The translations under genes and the position numbers were made by a program. 64,000 bases of DNA, taken from Pseudomonas viridiflava. Its GTDB lineage: Bacteria > Pseudomonadota > Gammaproteobacteria > Pseudomonadales > Pseudomonadaceae. Position 1 is the stretch's first letter. Each line of letters begins with the position of its first letter. Of this stretch, positions 39,769 through 48,552 are shown piece by piece. The notes beneath the pieces are model-generated. The model had not been told where the DNA came from. It made no database searches and saw nothing but the letters and a program-made list of their open reading frames with translations. The stretch is taken from the NCBI RefSeq assembly GCF_900589395.1, contig NZ_UUIS01000001.1, positions 268,460 through 332,459 of the forward strand. The letters run 5' to 3'.

Positions 39769-40878
39769 GTGCACATTGCCGACATGACCATGTTCTACGC
39801 CCCCGCCAGCGGCGGGGTGCGCACGTACCTGGATGCCAAGCATCGTCGCCTGACGCGCTATCCGGGCGTGCGCCACAGCCTGCTGATCCCGGGCGCGCGC
39901 AGCAGCCATCACAACGACATCTACCAGGTGCCCGCCCCACCCCTGCCGTTCGGTAACGGCTATCGTTTTCCATGGCGGGTCAGCCCGTGGCGTGCCACCT
40001 TGCAGCACCTCAAGCCGGACCTGATCGAGGTGGGCGATCCTTACCTTACCGCCTGGGCCGCGCTGGACGCACGCCGGCAACTGGATGTGCCGGTCATCGG
40101 TTTCTATCATTCCGACCTGCCCTTGCTGGTCAGCAACCGCGTCGGCCACTGGGTGGGCAGCAGTGCCCAGGCCTATATCAGCAAGTTGTATGGCCATTTC
40201 GACCGAGTCCTGGCACCCAGCCAGGCCATGGCCGACAAGCTGCTGGCCATGGGCGTGAGCCAGGTGCATGTGCAGCCGCTGGGCGTCGACCTGCAGGCTT
40301 TTCATCCCCGGCATCGCGATCCGCACCTCAGGCAGGCGCTGGGGTTGGCGCCGGATACACGACTGCTGGTGTTTGCCGGGCGCGGCTCGCGGGAAAAGAA
40401 CCTCAATGTGCTGCTGCACTGCATGCAGCACCTGGGGCCGGCGTATCACCTGCTGCTGGTGGGCTCGCACATGCCCAGCCACAGACCGGCCAATGTCTCG
40501 GTGATCGGGCATTTCCGCCCCCACGGCGAGGTCGCACGCCTGCTGGCCAGCGCCGATGCCCTGCTGCACGCGGGCGACCAGGAGACCTTTGGGCTGGTCG
40601 TGCTCGAGGCCATGGCCTGCGGCACCGCTGTGGTGGCCGTCGACGCCGGAGCGTTCAGCGAGATCATTACGCCTGGCTGCGGGGTGCTGTGCGAGGCCAA
40701 CCAGCCACAGGCCATGGCTGAAGCGGTGCGCGAGCTGTTCAGTCACGATGTCCGGGTCATGGGGCAGGCCGGTCGGCGTCATGTCGAACAACGCTATAGC
40801 TGGGACACGGTGGTGGCCGGGTTGCTGGGCCATTACCGCTGCGTGCTGGGCCGCTCGCCGGCCATGGCCCATGGCTGA
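39769..40878 (+). CDS. Family 4 glycosyltransferase
   Basis: A 369-residue GT-B enzyme starting at GTG 39769 with AGGAG 8 bases upstream. The N-terminal half has APASGGVRTYLDAKH (acceptor side) and the C-terminal half the retaining GT4 signature E-x7-E in GDQETFGLVVLEAMACGTAVVAV, with VFAGRGSREKNL as the nucleotide-sugar fold start. It transfers a sugar from a nucleotide donor to a lipid or polysaccharide acceptor, unknown here. It overlaps the deacetylase gene by 8 bases (ATGGCTGA), so the pair acts together. Confidence 0.9.
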   Translation: MHIADMTMFYAPASGGVRTYLDAKHRRLTRYPGVRHSLLIPGARSSHHNDIYQVPAPPLPFGNGYRFPWRVSPWRATLQHLKPDLIEVGDPYLTAWAALDARRQLDVPVIGFYHSDLPLLVSNRVGHWVGSSAQAYISKLYGHFDRVLAPSQAMADKLLAMGVSQVHVQPLGVDLQAFHPRHRDPHLRQALGLAPDTRLLVFAGRGSREKNLNVLLHCMQHLGPAYHLLLVGSHMPSHRPANVSVIGHFRPHGEVARLLASADALLHAGDQETFGLVVLEAMACGTAVVAVDAGAFSEIITPGCGVLCEANQPQAMAEAVRELFSHDVRVMGQAGRRHVEQRYSWDTVVAGLLGHYRCVLGRSPAMAHG

Positions 40879-41662
40879 GGCCATGCAGGCCGGCCGCCCG
40901 GCCGTGCTGTTGGTGCTGCATGATGTGGCTGGCGGTAACTGGCGCGCCTACCAGGACTTCATCGCCGCTGTCGACGCCCTGGGGCCGGTGCCCATGACCT
41001 GGCTGGTGGTGCCCGACTTTCATGGACGCCGCAGACTCGACGACGACCCTGCCCTGTTGGCCCTGCTGCATCAGCGCCTGAGCCTGGGCGATGAGCTGGC
41101 GCTGCACGGTTACTACCATTGCGACGACGCACCACCCCCGCGCCACCCTGTCGACTACGTCATGCGCCGGCTGTACACCCATGAAGGCGAATTCTATACC
41201 CTCACCCGGCAGCAGGCCCTGGCGCGCCTGGATGCCGGGATCGAGACGTTCAGGCGTCATGGCTGGCCGTTGTATGGTTTTGTTGCCCCAGCCTGGTTGA
41301 TGAGCGAGGGCACCCGCCAGGCACTGGCGCGCCGGCCGCTGCATTACACCAGCGATCTTCGCGGCCTGTATCGGCTGCCCGATTTCAAGCGATTTGCGGC
41401 ACCGGGCCTGGTGTGGAGCGCCCGCAGCCCATTGCGCCGAGGCGTTTCATGGCTGGTGGGACACTGCCAGGAGCGGCAATGGTGCCAGGCGCCGGTGATC
41501 CGTCTGGGCCTGCACCCGGTGGACATGCAGCACGCGCTGGCACGCACCTACTGGCTGAAGGTTCTGCAGCGCCTGCTCGATGAAGGCCGCCAGCCGCTGA
41601 CCAAGCATGGCTGGCTGAGCACTCAGGACTGTTGGTCGTGCTCGTCGCACGCAGGGTCCTGA
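40871..41662 (+). CDS. Polysaccharide deacetylase-like protein (DUF2334)
   Basis: A 263-residue protein of the DUF2334 branch of NodB-type deacetylases. Metal-site features are LVLHDVAGGNW (catalytic/metal Asp region) and LALHGYYHCDD (H-x3-H), followed by GFVAPAWLMS (RxxPxxx-like loop) and LGLHPVDMQ (late His). There is no signal peptide, so it likely acts on a cytoplasmic lipid-linked or soluble amino sugar substrate before or after the coupled glycosyltransferase. The ATG 40871 lies inside the previous gene; 40883 is an alternative. Confidence 0.85.
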   Translation: MAEAMQAGRPAVLLVLHDVAGGNWRAYQDFIAAVDALGPVPMTWLVVPDFHGRRRLDDDPALLALLHQRLSLGDELALHGYYHCDDAPPPRHPVDYVMRRLYTHEGEFYTLTRQQALARLDAGIETFRRHGWPLYGFVAPAWLMSEGTRQALARRPLHYTSDLRGLYRLPDFKRFAAPGLVWSARSPLRRGVSWLVGHCQERQWCQAPVIRLGLHPVDMQHALARTYWLKVLQRLLDEGRQPLTKHGWLSTQDCWSCSSHAGS

Positions 41663-41802
41663 GTCTGGCGCCACAATCGGGCCGCGCCAGGGAAGTCAGT
41701 GCCATCTTCAGGCCCCAGGGCGTCGGGGTCATAACGGCTCAGGCAACCCTCGCCAATCACCGGCGGGGCTTTGGACGTGGCTTTATCCAGCGGATCGTTC
41801 AT
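41623..41802 (-). CDS. 59-aa small hypothetical protein
   Basis: Found by reading the minus strand: ATG at 41802, TGA at 41625-41623, with a clean GGGAG 8 bases upstream of the ATG. The peptide begins MNDPLDKATSKAPPVIGEGC and continues with LSRYDPDALGPEDGTDFPG, then AARLWRQTQDP. It is acidic and Pro/Gly-rich, without membrane segments. It lies 64 bases downstream of purU on the same strand and its last 40 bases overlap the 3' end of the deacetylase gene in antisense. Function unknown. Confidence 0.65.
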   Translation of the reverse strand: MNDPLDKATSKAPPVIGEGCLSRYDPDALGPEDGTDFPGAARLWRQTQDPACDEHDQQS

Positions 41803-41866
41803 GACGGGCTCCCGGTGCAGACACGTGGCCCACCCTCGCGCAGGGCGCGGCGGTGGGCCCGCCGGA

Positions 41867-42718
41867 TCAATCGAAGACCACGGTCTTGTTATCGTGCACC
41901 ATCACCCGGTCTTCCAGGTGCGCGCGCAGGCCGCGCGCCAGCACCAGCTTCTCGACGTCACGCCCCAGGCGAACGGTGGTCTCGATGCTGTCACGGTGGC
42001 TGATACGGGCCACGTCCTGCTCGATGATCGGGCCGGCATCGAGCTCTTCGGTGACGTAGTGACACGTGGCGCCGATCAGCTTCACGCCGCGCAGCGCCGC
42101 TTGATGGTAAGGCTTGGCACCCACGAACGAAGGCAGGAAGCTGTGGTGGATGTTGATGACGCGGTGGGCGTATTCCTGGCACAGCTGCGGCGGCAGGATT
42201 TGCATGTAGCGCGCCAGGACCACGACATCGGCCTGATGCTCGCCGACCAGGCGCGACACTTCGGCAAACGCAGGCTGCTTGTCCTTGGGGTCGACCGGTA
42301 CGTGGTAATAGGGAATGTTGTGCCACTCGACCATGCTGCGCAGGTCCTGGTGGTTGGAGATCACGCAGGCGATCTCGCAGTCCAGCTCCTCGCTGTGCCA
42401 GCGGTGCAGAAGGTCGGCCAGACAGTGCGATTCACGGCTGGCCATCAGCACCACGCGCTTTTTCTGGCTGGAGTCGGTGATGCGCCAATCCATCGAGAAC
42501 TCTTCGGCAATCGGCGCAAACGCCTGGCGAAAACCGTCCAGGTCGAAGGGCAGCGTATCGGCGCGAATTTCGTGGCGCATGAAGAACCAGCCACTGAGGT
42601 TGTCAGAATGGTGACTCGATTCTGTAATCCATCCGTTGTAGGACGCCAGAAAGTTACTGACCTTGGCAACGATGCCGACCCGGTCCGGGCAAGCGATCAC
42701 CAGGCGAAAAGTGCGCAT
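41867..42718 (-). CDS. purU: Formyltetrahydrofolate deformylase
   Basis: A 283-residue enzyme that hydrolyses 10-formyl-tetrahydrofolate to formate and tetrahydrofolate, balancing one-carbon pools. An N-terminal ACT domain (FRLVIACPDRVGIVAKVSNFLA) is followed by a formyl-transferase-like catalytic domain with NIHHSFLPSFVGAKPYHQA and the catalytic-loop segment GATCHYVTEELDAGPII. Length is standard. It is divergent from the MvaT-like gene across 516 bases. Confidence 0.95.
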   Translation of the reverse strand: MRTFRLVIACPDRVGIVAKVSNFLASYNGWITESSHHSDNLSGWFFMRHEIRADTLPFDLDGFRQAFAPIAEEFSMDWRITDSSQKKRVVLMASRESHCLADLLHRWHSEELDCEIACVISNHQDLRSMVEWHNIPYYHVPVDPKDKQPAFAEVSRLVGEHQADVVVLARYMQILPPQLCQEYAHRVINIHHSFLPSFVGAKPYHQAALRGVKLIGATCHYVTEELDAGPIIEQDVARISHRDSIETTVRLGRDVEKLVLARGLRAHLEDRVMVHDNKTVVFD

Positions 42719-43234
42719 GGGTAAAACTCCAGAGCTCCATAAAGGCGGCCATTCTAGCTGCTGCGCTGCAAAACTGCAGTATTACTGTCATGCCTTTGAG
42801 CCACCCAAGTATGGCATAAGGCCTCATCCGTGCACTTGCATCTTGCTCCTCGACAGACAGCGAAAAGACTTCAAGGAAAAACCTGACAATCAACAAGGAA
42901 TTTTCGTGCAATAAAATCCGACATAAGGCCCTTTGAGAAATGCCCTTAAACAGGGCTGCATCAACGATATAACGGAAATTAAGAACGATGACAGCGCTTG
43001 CCAACAAGCGCTTTATGCGCGGACCGGCAAGGCTTCGGCAACGACATTTCGTACAGCCACCAGCAACATCATTAGGCATGATTGCGGGCAGCGGCTAGTT
43101 TCGCCATGGTGTACGAACGCGGTATATCCATGACCCACTTCAAAGAAAAATTTAAATACTGTTTACTTGCTCAAATACCCTGACTATTATTGCCCACTGT
43201 TTTCCTGCAACCCTTCGCACAATAGGTACGCCTC
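42719..43234. other. Long intergenic region upstream of purU and the mvaT-like gene
   Basis: 516 bases without a supported gene, becoming AT-rich toward 43150. It contains the sigma-70 promoter of the mvaT-like gene (43162-43190). Such long AT-rich leaders are typical of H-NS-family genes, which often autoregulate. Confidence 0.55.
43162..43190 (+). promoter_or_regulatory. Sigma-70 promoter of the mvaT-like gene
   Basis: TTTACT (43162-43167) and TATTAT (43185-43190) are separated by exactly 17 bases, giving a start near 43197 and a leader of about 38 bases to the ATG. Confidence 0.6.
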
Positions 43235-43612
43235 ATGTCCCTGATCAACGAATATCGCGCCACCGAAGAAGCCATCAAAGAGCTGCAGGCGCGTTTGAAA
43301 AATCTGTCCCAAGATGACAAATTGCAAGCCGAGCTTGAATTCGAAGGCAAACTGCGCGCCCTGATGGGTGAATACCAGAAGTCGCTGCGCGACATCATTG
43401 CCCTGCTCGACCCTGAAGCCAAGATCAACAAGGCCCCACGTGGCGCGGTGAAAACCACCACGACCAAACGTGCGCGCAAGGTCAAGCAATACAAGAACCC
43501 GCACAATGGCGAAGTCATCGAAACCAAAGGCGGCAACCACAAGACCCTGAAAGAGTGGAAAGCTCGCTGGGGCGGTGATGAAGTTGAAAGCTGGTCGACG
43601 CTGTTGGGCTGA
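43235..43612 (+). CDS. MvaT/MvaU-family H-NS-like nucleoid protein
   Basis: A 125-residue xenogeneic silencer characteristic of Pseudomonas. The N-terminal half is a coiled-coil oligomerisation region (YRATEEAIKELQARLKNL, LEFEGKLRALMGEYQKSL); a basic linker (KTTTTKRARKVKQYK) leads to the AT-hook-like DNA-binding domain with ETKGGNHKTLKEWKARWG, where GGN inserts into the minor groove. It represses AT-rich horizontally acquired genes. Pseudomonads carry several paralogues (MvaT, MvaU/TurA, TurB and others); which one this is cannot be fixed from sequence alone. A strong bidirectional terminator follows. Confidence 0.93.
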   Translation: MSLINEYRATEEAIKELQARLKNLSQDDKLQAELEFEGKLRALMGEYQKSLRDIIALLDPEAKINKAPRGAVKTTTTKRARKVKQYKNPHNGEVIETKGGNHKTLKEWKARWGGDEVESWSTLLG

Positions 43613-43630
43613 TCGCTCGCCGTCTTCCTC

Positions 43631-43656
43631 AAAACGCCAGCTTGCTGGCGTTTTTT
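43631..43656. terminator. Bidirectional terminator between the mvaT-like gene and sbcB
   Basis: AAAACGCCAGC-TT-GCTGGCGTTTTTT in the gap between convergent stops. Confidence 0.88.
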
Positions 43657-43683
43657 ATGTGTATGAAGTTGAACGAAACGGCC

Positions 43684-45138
43684 TCATCTTGTTAGGGGTT
43701 CGTCCACCTGCAGTCCCAGTCGTTCACGCAATTGCTGCGCATAATCCTGCCACCGAGCCAGTACCTCGCGCTGCGCGGGACTGGCACTTAACGACAACTC
43801 GACCATCGCATCAGTAAAACTTTGCAAAGTATTCGGCGCGCCGTATTCCGGGCGAGTCAGCCTGGCCCGGCAGAACGCCAGCCAGTGCTGTTGTTCATGG
43901 GCGGTCAAGGTGTCGGCAAAATTGCGGGCGCGGTAGCGCAACAGCAACTCTGGCAAACGCATGTCATCGAACGGCCACACCGGTTGTGCCAGTTGTTCGG
44001 GTTCCGCCATGCGCACTTGTTCGCACAGGCGTCTGTCGCGCTCGCCAATAAAGCCGTCATACAACTGCTGCTCGGGATCTTCATGACCACTGAAATCCTC
44101 CTGGCCGTACACCGCCTGCACGCGGTCTTGCCAAAGTTGCACACTGCGCTGCAACGACACGGCCCGTTCGTGAAACGTGGCCATGTCCAGTTGCAAACGC
44201 TGTTGATCTTCTTTGCGCAACACACTCAGGGGTGCCAGCACCGGGCATCGATTGATATGAACAAGTTTCAGCGGCACCGGCCGTTCACCCTCGGCCAGGT
44301 GCTCATGGCGGGTATATAACCGTTGACGCAGCGTCTCGGCATCCTCTTCAAGCAGCGGTGCAGGGTCGGTGTGCAGGTCACAGACAATCAGGGCATTGCG
44401 GTTATGCGGGTGCCAGGCCAGCGGCAAGACCACACCCAAGTAATGCCGGGCCGCCGAAAAACGTCCGGATATGTGCACCAGCGGCTCTAACAGCGTGATC
44501 TGCTCTTGCACCTTGCGCTTGTTACGCAGGTTGAACAGGTACTGGTAAAGCCTGGGCTGGCGATCACGGATCAGGCGCGCCAGCGCGATGGTAGCACGCA
44601 CATCGGACAGCGCATCGTGGGCCTGGCCGTGATCGATACCGTTGGCGGCCGTCAGGCGCTCAAGCTTGAGGGTGACCCGCCCTTGCTCCTGCGGCCAGAC
44701 AATACCCTCGGGGCGCAAGGCATACGCGGCGCGCACGACATCGATCAGGTCCCAGCGGCTGTTGCCGCCCTGCCACTCCCGGCCGTAAGGGTCGTAAAAG
44801 TTTCGATACAGGCTGTAGCGGGTCACTTCGTCGTCAAAGCGCAAGGTGTTGTAGCCGGCCCCGCAGGTGCCTGGCGCGGCCAGTTGCGCATGCACCAGGC
44901 GCATGAAGTCGGCCTCGCACAAGCCTTGTTCAGCCAGCCGTGCCGGCGTGATCCCGGTGATCAGGCACGCCATGGGGTGCGGCAGAATATCGTCACTGGG
45001 CTGGCAATAGAGATTGACGGGAGGGGCAATCTCATTGAGCTCGGCGTCGGTACGGATACCGGCCATCTGCAATGGCCGATCGCAGCGCGGATTGATACCG
45101 GTGGTTTCGTAGTCGTACCAGAAGATGCTGGAAGTCAC
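43684..45138 (-). CDS. sbcB: Exodeoxyribonuclease I
   Basis: A 484-residue 3'-5' single-strand exonuclease of the DEDDh class, used in recombination and mismatch repair. Catalytic acids D9 and E11 are in WYDYETTG, with YNTLRFDDEVTRY and HDALSDVRATIALA providing the remaining Asp and His. The SH3-like and helical C-terminal domains follow (HISGRFSAARHYLGVVLPLAWHP). The start is GTG at 45138, with AGGAA upstream. It is convergent with the mvaT-like gene and divergent from the RDD operon. Confidence 0.95.
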   Translation of the reverse strand: MTSSIFWYDYETTGINPRCDRPLQMAGIRTDAELNEIAPPVNLYCQPSDDILPHPMACLITGITPARLAEQGLCEADFMRLVHAQLAAPGTCGAGYNTLRFDDEVTRYSLYRNFYDPYGREWQGGNSRWDLIDVVRAAYALRPEGIVWPQEQGRVTLKLERLTAANGIDHGQAHDALSDVRATIALARLIRDRQPRLYQYLFNLRNKRKVQEQITLLEPLVHISGRFSAARHYLGVVLPLAWHPHNRNALIVCDLHTDPAPLLEEDAETLRQRLYTRHEHLAEGERPVPLKLVHINRCPVLAPLSVLRKEDQQRLQLDMATFHERAVSLQRSVQLWQDRVQAVYGQEDFSGHEDPEQQLYDGFIGERDRRLCEQVRMAEPEQLAQPVWPFDDMRLPELLLRYRARNFADTLTAHEQQHWLAFCRARLTRPEYGAPNTLQSFTDAMVELSLSASPAQREVLARWQDYAQQLRERLGLQVDEPLTR

Positions 45139-45294
45139 GGGCTATTCCTGAACTGAAGACGTGCAAAGTGTAGAACCTGGCGCCTTCAAATAGCCAATTG
45201 GCGCACACTTGCAAGGTCTGACCGGGCGATCCCTTCACGGGCGACCCGATTGCCCGATGCACAGTGCTAACATCGCTCATCGCCCCCAAGTGCC

Positions 45295-46011
45295 ATGACC
45301 ATGCTTGCGACTTTGCCAAGGCCGGCCCCACCGTTGGACACCCGACTCAGGATCGAGACGCCCGAGGGCATCGACCTGATCCTGCGCCCTGCGGGACTGG
45401 TGGTGCGCGCCCTGGCCTTCAGCCTTGACCTGGGTGCGCGCGGCCTCTTGATGCTGGGCATCTATGGCGTGTTTTCGCTGCTCGATAAACTGGGCGAGGG
45501 CCTGATCGCCATAACGCTGTTTCTGCTCAACTGGTGGTACCCGGTGCTGTTCGAAGTGCTCAACCAGGGACGTACGCCGGGCAAACAAATCATGGGGCTG
45601 CGCGTCGTGCACGACGACGGTACGCCGGTGGGCTGGTCGCCCTCACTGATTCGCAACCTGTTGCGGGCGGTCGACATGTTGCCGTTCGGCTACGCCCTTG
45701 GCGCCATAGCCTGCCTCAACAACGCCTCTTTCAAGCGTCTGGGCGACCTGGCCGCCGGCACGCGGGTGATCTATCGCGACCGGCCACGACCGCGCCCGAC
45801 CCTGCCCGAAGCCTGCGCGGCGGTGGCACCCTTTGCCCTGACCCAGCAAGAGCAACGCGCCATTCTCGAACTGGCCGAGCGCCAGGGCGAACTGTCTGCC
45901 GCCCGCCTGCGCGAACTGGCCGCCCACCTGGCCGAGCCCTTGCAGGTTCACCCCGATCAAGCCGTGGCCCGGCTCAACGGCATCGCTCGCACCCTGGCAG
46001 GCCCGACATGA
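45295..46011 (+). CDS. RDD-family membrane protein
   Basis: A 238-residue protein, first of a six-gene coupled operon. The RDD domain spans about residues 28-165: RALAFSLDLGARGLLMLGIYG (first membrane segment with the conserved Arg and Asp), NQGRTPGKQIMGLRVV, and FKRLGDLAAGTRVIYRD. The soluble C-terminal part (about 170-238) is helical. RDD proteins are membrane proteins, in some cases ion exchangers; the role here is unknown. Its stop overlaps the next start by ATGA. Confidence 0.85.
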   Translation: MTMLATLPRPAPPLDTRLRIETPEGIDLILRPAGLVVRALAFSLDLGARGLLMLGIYGVFSLLDKLGEGLIAITLFLLNWWYPVLFEVLNQGRTPGKQIMGLRVVHDDGTPVGWSPSLIRNLLRAVDMLPFGYALGAIACLNNASFKRLGDLAAGTRVIYRDRPRPRPTLPEACAAVAPFALTQQEQRAILELAERQGELSAARLRELAAHLAEPLQVHPDQAVARLNGIARTLAGPT

Positions 46012-47033
46012 AACAGAGCCTGTTCGAATCCCGCCACCAGGCCGACTGGAATGCCTTCGCCGGACAACTGGACGTGCTGGAGCGTCGTCCTCGCCTGCTC
46101 GGCCTTGGCAAGACCACGCCGCGCCGCACCCGGCCCCGTCCGGCCGCGTCGCATGCCACGTTCAGCCGCGATTACCGGCGCATCTGCCAGCACCTGGCCC
46201 TGGCGCAGGCCCGTGGCTACAGCACGTTCCTGGTCGACTCGCTGCAACAACTGGCCATGCGCGGCCATCAGCAACTTTATCGCCACCAGGGCACGGCCAT
46301 GACACAGCTGCTGGCGTTCCTGCTGGCCGGCTTTCCGCGGCAAGTACGGGCCCAGTGGCGCCTGGTGGCCGTGTCGGGCCTGTTGCTGTTCGCCAGCCTG
46401 CTGGGCATGGGCGTGCTGGTGCATGCCGTACCGCACCTGGTCTACAGCGTTGTCAGCCCCGAGCAGGTCAGCCACTTGCAAGCCATGTATGACCCTGGCG
46501 CCGAGCGCCTAGGCCGGACGCCGGAACGCTCCTCCAGCGAGGACTGGGTCATGTTTGGCTACTACATCATGAACAACATCGGCATCGCCTTTCAGACCTA
46601 TGCCACCGGACTGCTGCTGGGCCTGGGCAGTGTCGCGATCCTGCTCTACAACGGCCTGATGATGGGTGCGATGGCCGGCTACCTGACGCAGTTGGGCTAT
46701 GGCCAGACCTTCTGGACCTTCGTGATCGGCCATGGTGCCTTTGAACTGACCGGCATCGCGCTGGCCGGGGCAGCCGGCCTGAAACTGGGCTGGGCAATCC
46801 TGGCCCCGGGCAGGCTGACGCGCAGCCACGCCCTGCGCGAGGCCGGCCGCACCAGTGTGCAACTGCTGGGCGGGGTCATTGCCATGCTGTTGATAGCCGC
46901 CTTTATCGAGGCGTACTGGTCATCGATGGTCTGGCCCGCACCCTGGCTCAAATACCTGGTGGGTGCCCTGTTATGGGCCCTGGTGGCCGCCTGGCTGCTG
47001 CTGGCAGGACGCACTGCGCATGCGCCTGACTGA
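46008..47033 (+). CDS. SpoIIM-family (DUF95) membrane protein
   Basis: A 341-residue protein with a cytoplasmic N-terminal helical region (MKQSLFESRHQADWNAFAGQLD) and five or more membrane segments in the C-terminal two thirds, including the family core NNIGIAFQTYATGLLLGLGSV and GHGAFELTGIALAGAAGLKLG. In Bacillus SpoIIM belongs to a peptidoglycan-remodelling complex in sporulation; in Gram-negative bacteria this homologue travels with MoxR/DUF58 clusters and its job is not established. The ATG at 46008 overlaps the upstream stop. Confidence 0.85.
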   Translation: MKQSLFESRHQADWNAFAGQLDVLERRPRLLGLGKTTPRRTRPRPAASHATFSRDYRRICQHLALAQARGYSTFLVDSLQQLAMRGHQQLYRHQGTAMTQLLAFLLAGFPRQVRAQWRLVAVSGLLLFASLLGMGVLVHAVPHLVYSVVSPEQVSHLQAMYDPGAERLGRTPERSSSEDWVMFGYYIMNNIGIAFQTYATGLLLGLGSVAILLYNGLMMGAMAGYLTQLGYGQTFWTFVIGHGAFELTGIALAGAAGLKLGWAILAPGRLTRSHALREAGRTSVQLLGGVIAMLLIAAFIEAYWSSMVWPAPWLKYLVGALLWALVAAWLLLAGRTAHAPD

Positions 47034-48552
47034 CGCCAGCATCGAGGTGCGCCCCCGCCCTGCCTGGGAAGCCCTTGACCTGGGCATCCTGCTGGCTCGC
47101 CAGCACCGGGGCCTGCTCATGCTGTCTTGGGCACTGGTCACCCTGCCCGTGCTGGCACTGCTCAGCGCACTGCTGTGGGACTATCCCGGCGTGGTCATGG
47201 TGGTGTTCTGGTGGCTCAAGCCGCTCTATGAACGCCTGCCGCTGCTGATCGTGTCCCAGGCCCTGTTCGGGTCGACGCCCACCCTCGGCCAAGCCCTCAA
47301 GGCGTGGCCGGCAAGCCTCAAGCGCCAATGGTTGCCCAGCCTGACCTGGCGGCGCCTGAGCCTGGTGCGCAGCTTCACCCTGCCGGTGCAACAGCTCGAA
47401 GGGCTGGCCGGCGAACAACGCCGCCGGCGCCTGGGCGTGCTCTGCCAGGCCGACATGCGCGCCGCGCGCTGCCTGACCCTGGTGGGCATGCACCTGGAAA
47501 TGATCTTGTATATCGGCCTGATCCTGCTGCTGTATGCCCTGATTCCGGCACCGCTTACGGATAACGTGGACTGGGTCGGCGTGTGGCAAGGCTTCGGACA
47601 ACCGCTATGGATCGATCATCTGCTCAACCTGCTCTACGCACTGGCCCTGATCGCCTGGGAACCGGTGTATGTAACGTGCGGCTTCACGCTCTACCTCAAC
47701 CGGCGCACACGCCTGGAGGCCTGGGACATCGAACTGGTGTTCAAGCGCCTGCGCCAGCGCCTGGCCGGGGCAGCCACCGCCGTGCTGCTGAGCACCAGCC
47801 TGGTCCTGGCCTGCCTGCCGACGACAGGCTGGGCCACCAGCATCGAAGAAGCGGCGCCCGACAGCCCGCGCCTGACCCGGCAACTCTTGAGCAGCGAGCA
47901 ATCGCGCCAGGCCATCGAGCAGATCGTGCAGGCGCCGCCCTTCATCAACACTGAAACCGTGTCGGGCTGGCGCGTGGCCCAGTCACCGCAGGCAGACGAC
48001 GCATCCGAGGACACATCGGCATCCTTCAGCTGGCTGCAACGCTTGCTCGAAGGTGCCGGCCTGGCCGCGCGCCTGATCGAAGCGCTGCTCTGGGCGCTGG
48101 CCATCGGCCTGTTGGCCATGGTGCTCTGGCGCTATCGCCAGTGGATGCAGCTGTTCGTGGCGCCATTGGGCAAGCGCAAGCGTCTTGCACGGCAGGCGAC
48201 GCCGGCCTCGTTCAGCCAGCAAACGTCGCTTGAGCACCTACCCGAAGATGTCGCCACCCATGTCCAGGCCCTGTGGGCCCAGCAGCCGCGCGAAGCGCTT
48301 GGTTTGCTGTACCGGGCCTTGCTCAGCCGCGTAGCGCGCGATTACCGCTTGCCCATCAGCGGTGCCGACACCGAAGAGCAGGTGCTTGAACGCATCAACC
48401 GGCTCGGTCAACCGGCCTTGAGCGCATTCAGCCAGGAACTGACCGGCCACTGGCAGAACCTCGCCTACGGTCATTGTCTGCCCGCCCCCGATGTGCAACG
48501 ACGCCTGTGCGACACCTGGCGGCAGTTGTTCGACCGCGCGGGGCAACCATGA
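47020..48552 (+). CDS. DUF4129-containing membrane protein
   Basis: A 510-residue protein. It has several membrane segments in the first 280 residues (LLMLSWALVTLPVLALLSALLW, LILLLYALIPAP and others), an extracytoplasmic region with a likely cleavage-like SLVLACLPTTGWA segment near 265, a further membrane segment (LIEALLWALAIGLLAMVLW) and a C-terminal DUF4129 domain (about 405-500, PREALGLLYRALLSRVARDYRLPI). The ATG at 47020 overlaps the SpoIIM gene by 14 bases. Function unknown; probably part of a membrane complex with its neighbours. Confidence 0.82.
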   Translation: MRLTDASIEVRPRPAWEALDLGILLARQHRGLLMLSWALVTLPVLALLSALLWDYPGVVMVVFWWLKPLYERLPLLIVSQALFGSTPTLGQALKAWPASLKRQWLPSLTWRRLSLVRSFTLPVQQLEGLAGEQRRRRLGVLCQADMRAARCLTLVGMHLEMILYIGLILLLYALIPAPLTDNVDWVGVWQGFGQPLWIDHLLNLLYALALIAWEPVYVTCGFTLYLNRRTRLEAWDIELVFKRLRQRLAGAATAVLLSTSLVLACLPTTGWATSIEEAAPDSPRLTRQLLSSEQSRQAIEQIVQAPPFINTETVSGWRVAQSPQADDASEDTSASFSWLQRLLEGAGLAARLIEALLWALAIGLLAMVLWRYRQWMQLFVAPLGKRKRLARQATPASFSQQTSLEHLPEDVATHVQALWAQQPREALGLLYRALLSRVARDYRLPISGADTEEQVLERINRLGQPALSAFSQELTGHWQNLAYGHCLPAPDVQRRLCDTWRQLFDRAGQP

